Origin: Micromonospora antibiotica | Lineage (GTDB): Bacteria > Actinomycetota > Actinomycetes > Mycobacteriales > Micromonosporaceae | NCBI RefSeq assembly: GCF_017599305.1 | Contig: NZ_JAGFWR010000003.1 | Coordinates: forward strand, 62,001-126,000 | Direction: 5' to 3' | DNA length: 64,000 nt | In this document: in pieces, positions 25,877 to 33,602 of the stretch | Layout of the letters: every line of letters starts with the position of its first letter | Position numbering within the stretch: position 1 is the first letter of the stretch | Translations under genes and position numbers: made by a program | The notes under the pieces: generated by a model | Database searches by the model: none | Seen by the model: the letters and a program-made list of their open reading frames with translations, nothing else | What the model was told of the DNA's origin: nothing

Positions 25877-26802
25877 CCACCGAATGGGCCGTCGTCGCCG
25901 CCGCCGAACAGTTCACCCTCGACCCGGCCAACCGGGGCGAGCTGACCTTCACCGTCTCCAACCCGGGTGTCGCACCGGACACCGTGGTCTTCGACGTCGC
26001 ACCGGGCGACGGCAGCCAGCGGACCTGGTTCACAGTGGCCGAGCCGCAACGGGTGGTGCCGGGGCAGAACTCGGTGTCGTTCCTGGTCCGCCTGGTGGTC
26101 CCGGCCGGCACCGCACCCCGGCGGTACGACATGACCGGCTTCGCGTACTCGGCGAACACCGCGCCGGAGGAGAGTTCCCGCTCCAGCGGCCGGGTGACGT
26201 ACGAGGTCAGGGCGGTCGCCCCGCCGAAGCGGACACCGTGGCCGTGGATCGCGGCGGCGGTGGCGCTGGTGGTGCTGGTCGGCGCGGTGGTCGGTTACCT
26301 GCTGACCCGCCCGGACGACGCGCCGGCACCGGCCGCACCGCAGGTGGTCGCGGTGGAGGCCGAGGCCCTGCTCGCCGGGGCGAAGACGGAGTCACCGGCG
26401 GGGGCCGCGGTGAAGGTGGTCACCCAGCCCGACTGTTGCGGGATCGCCTGGTCCGGTGGCGGGCAGCTGTTCTTCCAGGGATTGGCGGTGGGTGACCGGG
26501 TGAGTCTCACCGTCACCCTGCCGACCGATGCCACCTGGTCGTTCGCCGCGTCCCGGACCACCTCCGCCGACTACGCCAACACCATCTGGCAGCTCGACGG
26601 CGTGCAGTTGGGCGGCACCTTCCTCGGCTTCTCGAAGCTGCCGGCGCTGCGGGCCGTCGAGGACGTCGGCACGGTCCGGCTGGGCCGGGGCCCGCACACT
26701 CTCACCCTGATCGCCGTCGGCAGGACGCAGGGCACCGAACGGTACTTCGCCGGGGTGGACCTGATCCGGTTCACCGAGCTGCCCGGGGCGGGCACGCCGT
26801 GA
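25873..26802 (+). CDS. Bitopic membrane protein: Ig-like domain inside, beta-sandwich outside; candidate particle docking protein
   Basis: 309 residues. Residues 1-115 read as an Ig-like beta domain ([35 protein letters not shown]). KR at 119-120 and a single membrane helix at 123-145 follow, with no signal peptide, so the N-terminal domain should be cytoplasmic by the positive-inside rule. The outside part (about 160-305) looks like a carbohydrate-binding beta-sandwich ([40 protein letters not shown]) and contains CC at 198-199. I recall that Streptomyces CIS loci encode CisA, a bitopic membrane protein needed for CIS function; an analogous docking role is possible. It is overlapped by ATGA with the preceding baseplate gene. 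Confidence 0.7.
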   Translation: MTTEWAVVAAAEQFTLDPANRGELTFTVSNPGVAPDTVVFDVAPGDGSQRTWFTVAEPQRVVPGQNSVSFLVRLVVPAGTAPRRYDMTGFAYSANTAPEESSRSSGRVTYEVRAVAPPKRTPWPWIAAAVALVVLVGAVVGYLLTRPDDAPAPAAPQVVAVEAEALLAGAKTESPAGAAVKVVTQPDCCGIAWSGGGQLFFQGLAVGDRVSLTVTLPTDATWSFAASRTTSADYANTIWQLDGVQLGGTFLGFSKLPALRAVEDVGTVRLGRGPHTLTLIAVGRTQGTERYFAGVDLIRFTELPGAGTP

Positions 26803-27254
26803 CCGGTCGACAGAAGCTGCTGCTGGTGGCGGTGGCGGTGCTGCTGGTGGCCGCCTTCGTCACCGCGGTCGGGGTGGGCCGCGCCGACCGGGGCGACCCG
26901 GCCGACGCCGGTGCACTGGGCTGGCTGGGCCGGCTCGGCGGGGGCGGCAGCGCACTCGACCCGGCGACGGTCCGGGCCGACTGTGACCGTACCGGCGACG
27001 TGCTGACCTTCGTCGGTGGGTGCGTGCTGCGGGTGGCCGACCCGGGCGCGCTGCGCACCCTGGTCCTGCGCAGCGCGGCGGCCTTCACGGTCGCCGCCCC
27101 CGCGCCCGGCGACGCCGACCTGACCGTACGCGACGACGTCACACCCACCGACGGAGGCGGGGCCGTCGCGAAGATCGCCGTCGACCGGGCCACCGAGGTC
27201 GACCTGGGCTGCCCGGGAGGTACCTCGTGCACGGTCACCATCGCCACCTCGTGA
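26799..27254 (+). CDS. Membrane-anchored small exported protein of the injection-system locus
   Basis: 151 residues from GTG 26799, overlapping the preceding stop as GTGA. An N-terminal hydrophobic helix ([20 protein letters not shown]) acts as anchor or signal. The rest is a small beta-rich domain with four Cys (in [23 protein letters not shown] and TSCTV) that could form two disulfides outside the cell. No family recognised. It probably works with the bitopic protein encoded just before it. Confidence 0.65.
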   Translation: MTGRQKLLLVAVAVLLVAAFVTAVGVGRADRGDPADAGALGWLGRLGGGGSALDPATVRADCDRTGDVLTFVGGCVLRVADPGALRTLVLRSAAAFTVAAPAPGDADLTVRDDVTPTDGGGAVAKIAVDRATEVDLGCPGGTSCTVTIATS

Positions 27255-27466
27255 CCCGGCACCCGTCCGGGCCCGGAGTGGGCCGCACCGAGCCGGACCG
27301 GACCGGGACAGCCCACCGGGGTAGGCCGGGCCGGCCAGGACTGGAGCGGGCTGGACCGGGCCGCGCCGGAGCGGGGCGGGCGGGGCGGGGCGGGTGAACT
27401 GGGCTGGCCCGGGGTGGGTCCGGCCGGGGATGGGCGGGGCGGTGTCGGAGCGGAGGGAGGCCGGGT
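27255..27466 (+). other. G-rich gap with a G-quadruplex motif
   Basis: 212 bp without a gene between two membrane-protein genes. The plus strand is markedly G-rich; 27373-27394 consists of five runs of three or four G with single-C loops, a textbook G-quadruplex motif that would also appear in the transcript. Confidence 0.7.
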
Positions 27467-28216
27467 GTGGGCGAGTTACGCAAGCCGTTCCTGCTGTTGG
27501 CGCTGCTGGCGGTGGCGCTGGTGGTGGGATTGGAACTGGGGTCGTCGCTGCTCACCGGCGGCGGCGAGGCGGGTGGGGCGCTGCTGACCAGCGCCCGGGA
27601 CCTGGGCGTGGATGTCGGCGACGTGGGCGGGATCAGTGAGCCCTCCGGGCGGGGCACCGGCTACCTGACGCTGATCGACATGGTGGCCTTGTGGACGACC
27701 GGGCTGTTCTGCCTCAGCCTGGTGCTCTCCGACCGGGTGCAGGGGCGGGTGCAGGGGGTGGCCACCCTGGTCTTCTCGATCCTGCTGCTCCTGGCCTCGC
27801 TGGTGCTGCTGGTGATCGCCTTCGTCGAGTTGACGGTGATGGTGTCGCTCTTCCTGGCCGTGCCCTTCGGCACCCTGGCCTACCTGGCGCTGTGGGGGTT
27901 CTTCCCGGTCGGCGAGGCCAGCCTGCTGCTCGGTCTGGTGCTGCTGTTGAAACTGGTCTGGGGTGGGCTGCTGCTGCTCGCCCAGCCCCGGTTCCTCCAG
28001 AACAAGGGGTTGGTCCTGCTGGTGCTGACCACCCTGGTGTGCACGGTCGTGCTGGAGTTCCTGCACCGGCTGGTGCCGGTGATCCTGGTCAGCATTCTCG
28101 ACGACGTCGGGGCCCTGGTCTTCGCGGTCGTGGCCATCGTCTGGGGCCTGGTGCTGTTGATCGGCTCCATCCCCGCCATCGTCAAGGCCGTCCGCGTCAC
28201 CGCCACCGTCCGATGA
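27467..28216 (+). CDS. Polytopic membrane protein at the end of the injection-system locus
   Basis: 249 residues from GTG 27467, with GGAGGGAGG directly upstream. About six membrane helices: FLLLALLAVALVVGLELG, LIDMVALWTTGLFCLSLVLS, LVFSILLLLASLVLLVIAFV, YLALWGFFPVGEASLLLGLV, LVLLVLTTLVCTVVLEFLH and VFAVVAIVWGLVLLIGSIPA. No known motif. Its expression could differ from the upstream genes because of the G-rich gap. It may be an unrelated membrane protein at the end of the cluster. Confidence 0.72.
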   Translation: MGELRKPFLLLALLAVALVVGLELGSSLLTGGGEAGGALLTSARDLGVDVGDVGGISEPSGRGTGYLTLIDMVALWTTGLFCLSLVLSDRVQGRVQGVATLVFSILLLLASLVLLVIAFVELTVMVSLFLAVPFGTLAYLALWGFFPVGEASLLLGLVLLLKLVWGGLLLLAQPRFLQNKGLVLLVLTTLVCTVVLEFLHRLVPVILVSILDDVGALVFAVVAIVWGLVLLIGSIPAIVKAVRVTATVR

Positions 28217-28597
28217 CCCGACCGGTCAGCAGGAGATCGGTCGGCCATCGCCGGTCCGGCGGGGATCGGTCGGCGCGCTGCGGGTCAGTGGGAAAGTCGC
28301 CCATCGTGGCGAGACGGCGGCGGGGCATGGCAAGGCCCGGACCGGTATGCCTGTCCGTCATATTCATGCCGCAGAGGCATACCGCTCCCTGAGGGAAACC
28401 ACCTACCTTCCACTACTCTGCGTGAAGCCGATTCGCCCCGGCCGAAGCTCAGGCGCCTGCACGTCCCAGGCAACCCCGACCGACCACGACCGACCGACCG
28501 ACCGACGGACCGACCGACCGGCCGGCGGACCCGGCGGCCAGCATCGCCCGCCACCGTGGCAGGGCGGACGTGCCCACCAGGCCCGGCTCCGATCGGG
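28217..28597. other. Convergent intergenic region with an inverted repeat and a tetranucleotide tract
   Basis: No gene. A 9-bp inverted repeat GGTATGCCT (28344-28352) / AGGCATACC (28375-28383) could form a hairpin with a 22-nt loop. Around 28477-28526 the sequence is a run of gacc/cgac tetranucleotides. It separates the plus-strand injection locus from the minus-strand sugar operon. Confidence 0.55.
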
Positions 28598-29470
28598 TCA
28601 GGACACGTGGGCCCGGTAGGCGTCGATGGTCGCGGCGAGGATCTCCGGGCCGGGTCGGGACCAGAGCGCCGCCTGGAACACCTCGACCTCGACCGGTCCG
28701 GTGTACCCGGCGGCGTCGACCGCCACACGCAGCCGGCGCAGCTCCACACAGCCTTCCCCGGGCAGCGCCCGACCGAGCAGTACGCCCTCCGGCAGCGGGG
28801 TGACCCAGTCCGCCGCCTGGAACGCGGCGATCCGGTCGCCGGCCCGGGCGATCTGCGCGTACACCGTGTCGTCCCACCACACGTGGTAGGTGTCGACCAC
28901 CACCCCGACCACCGCCGGGTCGAACCGTTCGGCGATGTCGAGCGCCTGGCCGAGGGTGGCGATCACACACCGGTCGGCGCTGAACATCGGGTGCAGCGGT
29001 TCGATGGCCAGCCGTACCCCGGCCGCCGCCGCCTCGTCGGCCAGGGCGGCGACGGCGTCGGCGACCTTCCGGCGGGCCCCGTCGACGTCCCGGCTGCCGG
29101 GCGGCAGCCCACCGGAGACCAGCACCAGTTCGCGGGTGCCGAGGGTGGCCGCCTCCTCGATGGCCCGCCGGTTCTCGTCCCACCAGTCCGGGGCGGTGAA
29201 GAACCCGCCCCGGCACAGCGAGGTGACGGTCAGCCCGGCGTCCCGGACCAGCCGGGCCGCCCGCTCGACGCCGAATTCCTGGACGGGTTCGCGCCACAGG
29301 CCGATGCCGGGCACCCCGGCCGCCGCGCAGCCGGCGACCGCCGCGGCCAGCGGCCAGTGCTGGGCGGTGGCCTGGTTGAACGAGAACCGTTCCAGCCCGG
29401 CCGCCACGCCACCACCAGGCAGCGCACCACCACCAGGCACCGCACCACCGCCGGCCGCTGACCCGGTCAC
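28598..29470 (-). CDS. Sugar phosphate isomerase/epimerase-like TIM-barrel protein
   Basis: 290 residues from GTG 29470. After a Gly-rich leader the TIM barrel starts FSFNQATAQHWPLAAAVAGC; LAIEPLHPMF, VGVVVDTYHVWWDD and VEVEVFQAALW carry the Glu, Asp/His and Glu ligands of the AP-endonuclease-2/xylose-isomerase-like fold (IolE/IolI type). It likely isomerises or dehydrates a keto-sugar or cyclitol made by the neighbouring dehydrogenase. GTGA overlap with the DUF993 gene upstream; last gene of a three-gene operon. Confidence 0.85.
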   Translation of the reverse strand: MTGSAAGGGAVPGGGALPGGGVAAGLERFSFNQATAQHWPLAAAVAGCAAAGVPGIGLWREPVQEFGVERAARLVRDAGLTVTSLCRGGFFTAPDWWDENRRAIEEAATLGTRELVLVSGGLPPGSRDVDGARRKVADAVAALADEAAAAGVRLAIEPLHPMFSADRCVIATLGQALDIAERFDPAVVGVVVDTYHVWWDDTVYAQIARAGDRIAAFQAADWVTPLPEGVLLGRALPGEGCVELRRLRVAVDAAGYTGPVEVEVFQAALWSRPGPEILAATIDAYRAHVS

Positions 29471-30618
29471 TGGGTCACCCCGGCCAGGGTGAAGTACGCC
29501 CGCGCCCGCGCGGCGGCCAGCTCCGCGTCGGGCAGCAGGCCGGCGTCGTCGGCGAGGACGAGCAGCCGGGCCAGGTGCGCCGGGGACCGGCCGGACTGCT
29601 GCCCGGCCAGCATGGTGAAGTGCTCCTGGTGCCCGGCCAGCCAGGCGAGGAACACGATGCCGGTCTTGTAGAACCAGGTCGGCGCGGCGAACAGGTGCCG
29701 GGCCAGCGGCAGGGTCGGGGCGAACACCGCGTCGTACCGGCCCAGATCACCGGCGTCGAGGGCGGCGAGCGCGGCGGCGGCGGCCGGCGCGATGGCGGCG
29801 AAGACGCCGAGCAGCGCGTCGGAGTGACCCTGCGCGTCGCCCCGGATCAGCTCCGGGTAGTGGAAGTCGTCGCCGGTGTAGAGGCGTACCCCGGCGGGCA
29901 GGCGACGGCGCAGTGCGACCTCCCGGTCGGCGTCGAGCAGGGACACCTTGATCCCGTCGACCTTCCCCTGGTGCTGCTTGATCAGGTGCAGCACCGTCTC
30001 GGTGGCCTCGTCGAGGTCGGTCGAGCCCCAGTAGCCGGCCAGCGCCGGGTCGAACATGTCGCCCAGCCAGTGCAGCACCACCGGTTGGTCGGCGGCGGTG
30101 AGCAGCTCGTCGTACACCCGTAGGTAGTCGTCGGGGCCGGTGGCGGCGGCGGCCAGGTGACGGCTGCACATCAGCACCGGGCGGGCGTCGGCGGCGGTGA
30201 CGTCGGCGAGTTGCTCGGCGTACGCCCGGGTCACCTGGGGCACCGTGGCCGGGCCGGGTGGGAGCTGGTCGGTGGCGACCCCGGCGACGATCCGGCCGCC
30301 GACCGCGCGGGCCTCGGCGGCGCTGCGCCGGATCAGCTCCCGGGTGGCCGGGTGGTCCAGGCCCGCGCCGCGCTGTGCGGTGTCCATCGCCTCGGCCACC
30401 CCCAGCCCGTACGACCAGAGGTGGTGCCGGAAGGCGAGGGTGCGGTCCCAGTCGACGGCGGCCGGGGCGCCCGGCACGTTCTCCGCGCGCGGGTCGGCGA
30501 CGACGTGCGCGGCGGCGTACGCCACCCGGCTGGTGGACGGGCCGGTGGGCCGGGCGTGGCCCGCGCCCCCGCGCAGCCGGTGGGTGCCGCCGTCGGGCAG
30601 CCGGACGACGGCGGTCAC
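29467..30618 (-). CDS. DUF993 protein (dihydrodipicolinate-synthase-like aldolase fold)
   Basis: 383 residues from GTG 30618, overlapping the preceding stop as GTGA; a longer upstream frame is a shadow of the oxidoreductase gene. PVLMCSRHLAAAATGPDDYL, LHWLGDMFDPALAGYWGS and KVDGIKVSLLDADREVALRR match DUF993, often annotated as dihydrodipicolinate synthase family; the Lys of GIKVSL is where the Schiff-base Lys of that fold would be. In sugar operons it probably cleaves or condenses a keto-acid intermediate. Substrate unknown. Confidence 0.82.
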   Translation of the reverse strand: MTAVVRLPDGGTHRLRGGAGHARPTGPSTSRVAYAAAHVVADPRAENVPGAPAAVDWDRTLAFRHHLWSYGLGVAEAMDTAQRGAGLDHPATRELIRRSAAEARAVGGRIVAGVATDQLPPGPATVPQVTRAYAEQLADVTAADARPVLMCSRHLAAAATGPDDYLRVYDELLTAADQPVVLHWLGDMFDPALAGYWGSTDLDEATETVLHLIKQHQGKVDGIKVSLLDADREVALRRRLPAGVRLYTGDDFHYPELIRGDAQGHSDALLGVFAAIAPAAAAALAALDAGDLGRYDAVFAPTLPLARHLFAAPTWFYKTGIVFLAWLAGHQEHFTMLAGQQSGRSPAHLARLLVLADDAGLLPDAELAAARARAYFTLAGVTQ

Positions 30619-31766
30619 CGGGACAGCTCCGGCACCTCGACGCGGCGGCCCTCCCGCGCGGAGCGCAGCCCCAGCTCGGCCAGTTGCACCCCGCGCGCCC
30701 CGGCCAGGAAGTCCCAGGCGAACGGGGAGCCGGTGACGACGTGCCGCAGGAACGCCTCCCACTGCACCTTGAACCCGTTGTCGAACTCCTCGTTGTCGGG
30801 CACCTCGGTCCACTGGGCGCGGAAGTCCTCGGTGGCGGGCAGGTCGGGGTTCCACACCGGTTTGGGGGTGACCGCCCGGTGCTGGACCCGGCAGCGGCGC
30901 AGCCCGGCGACGGCGCTGCCCTCGGTGCCGTCGACGTGGAACTCGACCAGTTCGTCGCGGTGCACCCGGGTGGCCCAGGACGAGTTGAGCGCGGCGACGA
31001 TCCCGCCGTCGAGTTCGAAGATCCCGTAGGCCGCGTCGTCGGCGGTGGCGGGGTAGGGGCGGCCGGCCTCGTCGACGCGCTCGGGGATGTGGGTGGCGGC
31101 GAGGCAGGTGACCGCGCGGACCGGGGCGAACAGCTCCTCCAGCACGTACTGCCAGTGCGGGAACATGTCCATCACGATGCCGCCGCCGTCCTCGGTGCGG
31201 TAGTTCCAGGAGGGCCGCTGGGCGGGTTGCCAGTCGCCCTCGAACACCCAGTAGCCGAACTCGCCGCGGATGGACAGGATGCGGCCGAAGAAACCGCCGT
31301 CGATCAGCCGGCGGAGCTTGCGCAGCCCGGGGAGGAAGAGTTTGTCCTGCACGACGCCGGTGCGGATGCCCGCGGCATCGGCGGCCCGGACCAGTTCGAG
31401 CGCGGCGGCGCTGGACTCGGCGAGGGGCTTCTCGGTGTAGATGTGCTTGCCGGCCTCGATGGCCTGTCGGATCGCTTTCTCCCGTTGCTGGGTCACCTGG
31501 GCGTCGAAGTAGATCTCCGCGTCGTCGCGGGCGAGGGCGGCGGCGAGGTCGGTGGTCCAGTCGGTGAGGCCGTGCCGTTGCGCGACCGCCTGCAGGCGGG
31601 TCTCGTCCCGGCCGACCAGGATCGGCTCGGGCCAGATCCGGGTGCCGTCGCCCAGCGGCAGTCCACCCTGCTCACGGATCGCGAGCAGGGAACGGACGAG
31701 GTGCTGGCGGTAGCCCATCCGACCGGTGACGCCGTTGACGATGATGCCGATCGACCTTCGGGTCAT
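30615..31766 (-). CDS. Gfo/Idh/MocA-family NAD(P)-dependent oxidoreductase
   Basis: 383 residues. The N-terminal Rossmann start IGIIVNGVTGRMGYRQHLVR is followed by IYTEKPLAESSAAALELVRA, the EKP motif with its catalytic Lys, and a C-terminal alpha/beta domain (GDWQPAQRPSWNYR). Members oxidise hydroxyls on sugars and cyclitols. It is the first gene of the operon with DUF993 and the TIM-barrel isomerase. A LacI-type operator sits between its -10 element and its start (31797-31810), and a lacI gene is divergent, so regulation by that LacI protein is likely. Confidence 0.88.
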   Translation of the reverse strand: MTRRSIGIIVNGVTGRMGYRQHLVRSLLAIREQGGLPLGDGTRIWPEPILVGRDETRLQAVAQRHGLTDWTTDLAAALARDDAEIYFDAQVTQQREKAIRQAIEAGKHIYTEKPLAESSAAALELVRAADAAGIRTGVVQDKLFLPGLRKLRRLIDGGFFGRILSIRGEFGYWVFEGDWQPAQRPSWNYRTEDGGGIVMDMFPHWQYVLEELFAPVRAVTCLAATHIPERVDEAGRPYPATADDAAYGIFELDGGIVAALNSSWATRVHRDELVEFHVDGTEGSAVAGLRRCRVQHRAVTPKPVWNPDLPATEDFRAQWTEVPDNEEFDNGFKVQWEAFLRHVVTGSPFAWDFLAGARGVQLAELGLRSAREGRRVEVPELSR

Positions 31767-31796
31767 GGGTCGTCCTTCCCCTGTGCACGGTACATA

Positions 31797-31843
31797 GGTA
31801 AGCGCTTTCCTAGCAGCCTAGGTGGCGGCCCGACCACGGGCAA
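31797..31843 (-). promoter_or_regulatory. Promoter and LacI-type operator of the oxidoreductase operon
   Basis: On the minus strand TTGCCC (31843-31838) and TAGGCT (31820-31815) have a 17-bp spacer. Directly downstream lies GGAAAGCGCTTACC (31810-31797), a near-palindrome with the AAGCGCTT core of LacI-family operators, covering the expected start site. It lies between this operon and the divergent lacI gene, so it may control both. Confidence 0.65.
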
Positions 31844-31921
31844 GGGCCCGCCCCGACCGTTGCGGTAACCTGTCCGCTACCGCGCGGCCCGGATCGGGTC
31901 CGGACACTTTCGGGGGTGCCC

Positions 31922-32938
31922 ATGGCGACGCTGGCCGATGTCGCCCGTCGCGCCGGGGTCTCCCCCGCCACCGCCTCCCGGGTGATCAACGGCAGCAGCA
32001 AGCCCGTCGCCGACAACCTGCGCGAACGGGTGCTGCGGGCCGTCGCCGACCTGCGCTACGTGCCGAACGCGCACGCCCAACTGCTGGCCCGCCCGCAGCG
32101 CAGCGTGGTCGGCGTGGTGGTGCACGACGTGTCCGACCCGTACTTCGCCGAGCTGACCCGGGGGCTGCAACGGGTCGCCACCGACCACGGCCGGCTGGTC
32201 ATCATCTGCAACAGCTACCGCGACCCGGAACGCGAGCTGGAGTACGTGGAGATGCTGCGCGCCCAGCAGGTCGCCGCGATCGTGCTGGCCGGTTCCGGCT
32301 ACCACGACGCCACCTTCACCGCCCGGCTCGCCGAGAAGCTGGCCGCCTACGAGACGACCGGTGGCCGGGTGGCGGTGGTGGGCCGGCACGAACACCCGGG
32401 CGACGCGGTGATGCCGGCCAACACCGACGGCGGCCGGCTGCTCGGCACGGAACTGCTGCGCCGGGGGCACACCCGGATCGGGGTGGTCGCCGGCCCGCAG
32501 GTGCTGACCACGATCACCGACCGGCTCGACGGGCTGCGGGCCGCGCTCGCCGAGGGCGGCCACCCGCTGCCCGCCGAGCGCATCCGCTACGCCGACTTCG
32601 ACCGCGACGGGGGCGCCCGCGCCGCCGGTGAACTGCTCGACGCCGTCCCCGGGTTGACCGCCCTGGTGGCGTTGAACGACTCGATGGCCGTCGGCGCGCT
32701 GACCCTGCTGCGCGCCCGCAACGTTGCGGTGCCCGGGCAGGTCTCGGTGGTGGGCTTCGACGACATGCCGGTCGCCGCCGACGTCACCCCGGCGCTGACC
32801 ACCGTCCGGCTGCCGCTGGTGGAGCTGGGCGCGCGGGCGATGACCCTGGCCCTGGGCCCGGCGGCGGACCGGCCCCGGGTCGAGGTGCTGCCGGCCACCC
32901 TGGTCGTCCGGGACAGCCTCGGCCCGGCGCCGGACTGA
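31922..32938 (+). CDS. LacI-family transcriptional regulator
   Basis: About 338 residues. The N-terminus ATLADVARRAGVSPATASRV is the LacI helix-turn-helix with hinge; the periplasmic-binding-like effector domain follows (SVVGVVVHDVSDPYFAEL, VALNDSMAVGALTLL). ATG 31922 is preferred over GTG 31916 because CGGGGGTG upstream would serve as its ribosome binding site. It is divergent from the oxidoreductase/DUF993/isomerase operon and convergent with the KDPG aldolase gene. It probably represses that operon and releases on binding a sugar metabolite. Confidence 0.92.
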   Translation: MATLADVARRAGVSPATASRVINGSSKPVADNLRERVLRAVADLRYVPNAHAQLLARPQRSVVGVVVHDVSDPYFAELTRGLQRVATDHGRLVIICNSYRDPERELEYVEMLRAQQVAAIVLAGSGYHDATFTARLAEKLAAYETTGGRVAVVGRHEHPGDAVMPANTDGGRLLGTELLRRGHTRIGVVAGPQVLTTITDRLDGLRAALAEGGHPLPAERIRYADFDRDGGARAAGELLDAVPGLTALVALNDSMAVGALTLLRARNVAVPGQVSVVGFDDMPVAADVTPALTTVRLPLVELGARAMTLALGPAADRPRVEVLPATLVVRDSLGPAPD

Positions 32939-32993
32939 TCCGCCCGCACCGGGCAGGCACCACGGCGGGTGGGCGGGCGGGGTCGGCACCGGC

Positions 32994-33602
32994 TCAGGCC
33001 GGGGTCGTCGCCAGCTCGGCGAGCCGGTCGATCTGCCGGGGGTCGGACAGCGCCGAACCCACCGCCACCACCCGCACCCCGGCGGCGAGGAAGTCGGCGG
33101 CGTTACCGGCGTCGATCCCACCGGTCGCCACGAACCGCAGCTCCGGCAGCGGGCCGGCGACCGCCTTGAACCACTGTGGGCCGAGGCTGACCGCCGGGAA
33201 CGCCTTGAGCCAGATCAGCCCGTGGTCGAGCGCGAGCTGCGCCTCGGTGGGGGTGGCCACCCCGGGCAGGTGCGGGATGCCGTAGCTGACCGCCGCGTCG
33301 GCCACCGCCAGGTCCAGCCCGGGGGCGACGGTGAACGCCGCCCCGGCGCTGGCGGCCTGCCGGACCTGGGCGGGGGTACGCACCGTGCCGGCCCCGACCC
33401 GCCGGCCCCGGTCCTTGCCGGCCTCCACCGCCGCCCGCAGGGACAGCGTGGCGTCCGGGGTGCGGATCGGCACCTCGACCACGTCGATGCCGAGGTTCCA
33501 GGCCCGTTGGGCGAGCCGGACGGTCTCCGCCGGCGGCAGGTCCCGCAGGATCACCATCACCCGTGCGGTGCCGAACAGGGGTGCGAAGTCGTGCGCGGTC
33601 AT
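32994..33602 (-). CDS. eda: KDPG/KHG aldolase
   Basis: 202 residues of the 2-keto-3-deoxy-6-phosphogluconate aldolase family. The key parts are VEVPIRTPDA with the catalytic Glu, GAGTVRTPAQV, PGVATPTEAQLALDHG and WLKAFPAVSLGPQWFKAVAG with the Schiff-base Lys. It splits KDPG into pyruvate and glyceraldehyde 3-phosphate and finishes the hexuronate route begun by UxaC. Its ATG overlaps the kinase stop (ATGA); it is the last gene of the leftward operon. Confidence 0.93.
   Translation of the reverse strand: MTAHDFAPLFGTARVMVILRDLPPAETVRLAQRAWNLGIDVVEVPIRTPDATLSLRAAVEAGKDRGRRVGAGTVRTPAQVRQAASAGAAFTVAPGLDLAVADAAVSYGIPHLPGVATPTEAQLALDHGLIWLKAFPAVSLGPQWFKAVAGPLPELRFVATGGIDAGNAADFLAAGVRVVAVGSALSDPRQIDRLAELATTPA

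Noticed and set aside
14016..28216. Prophage
   Set aside because: No capsid, portal, terminase, integrase, lysis or replication genes; only contractile tail-like genes with membrane accessories are present, which fits an injection system better.
32939..32993. Terminator between the lacI and KDPG aldolase genes
   Set aside because: The candidate arms (CCGCCCGCACC and GGTGGGCGGG) pair imperfectly and could not be supported.
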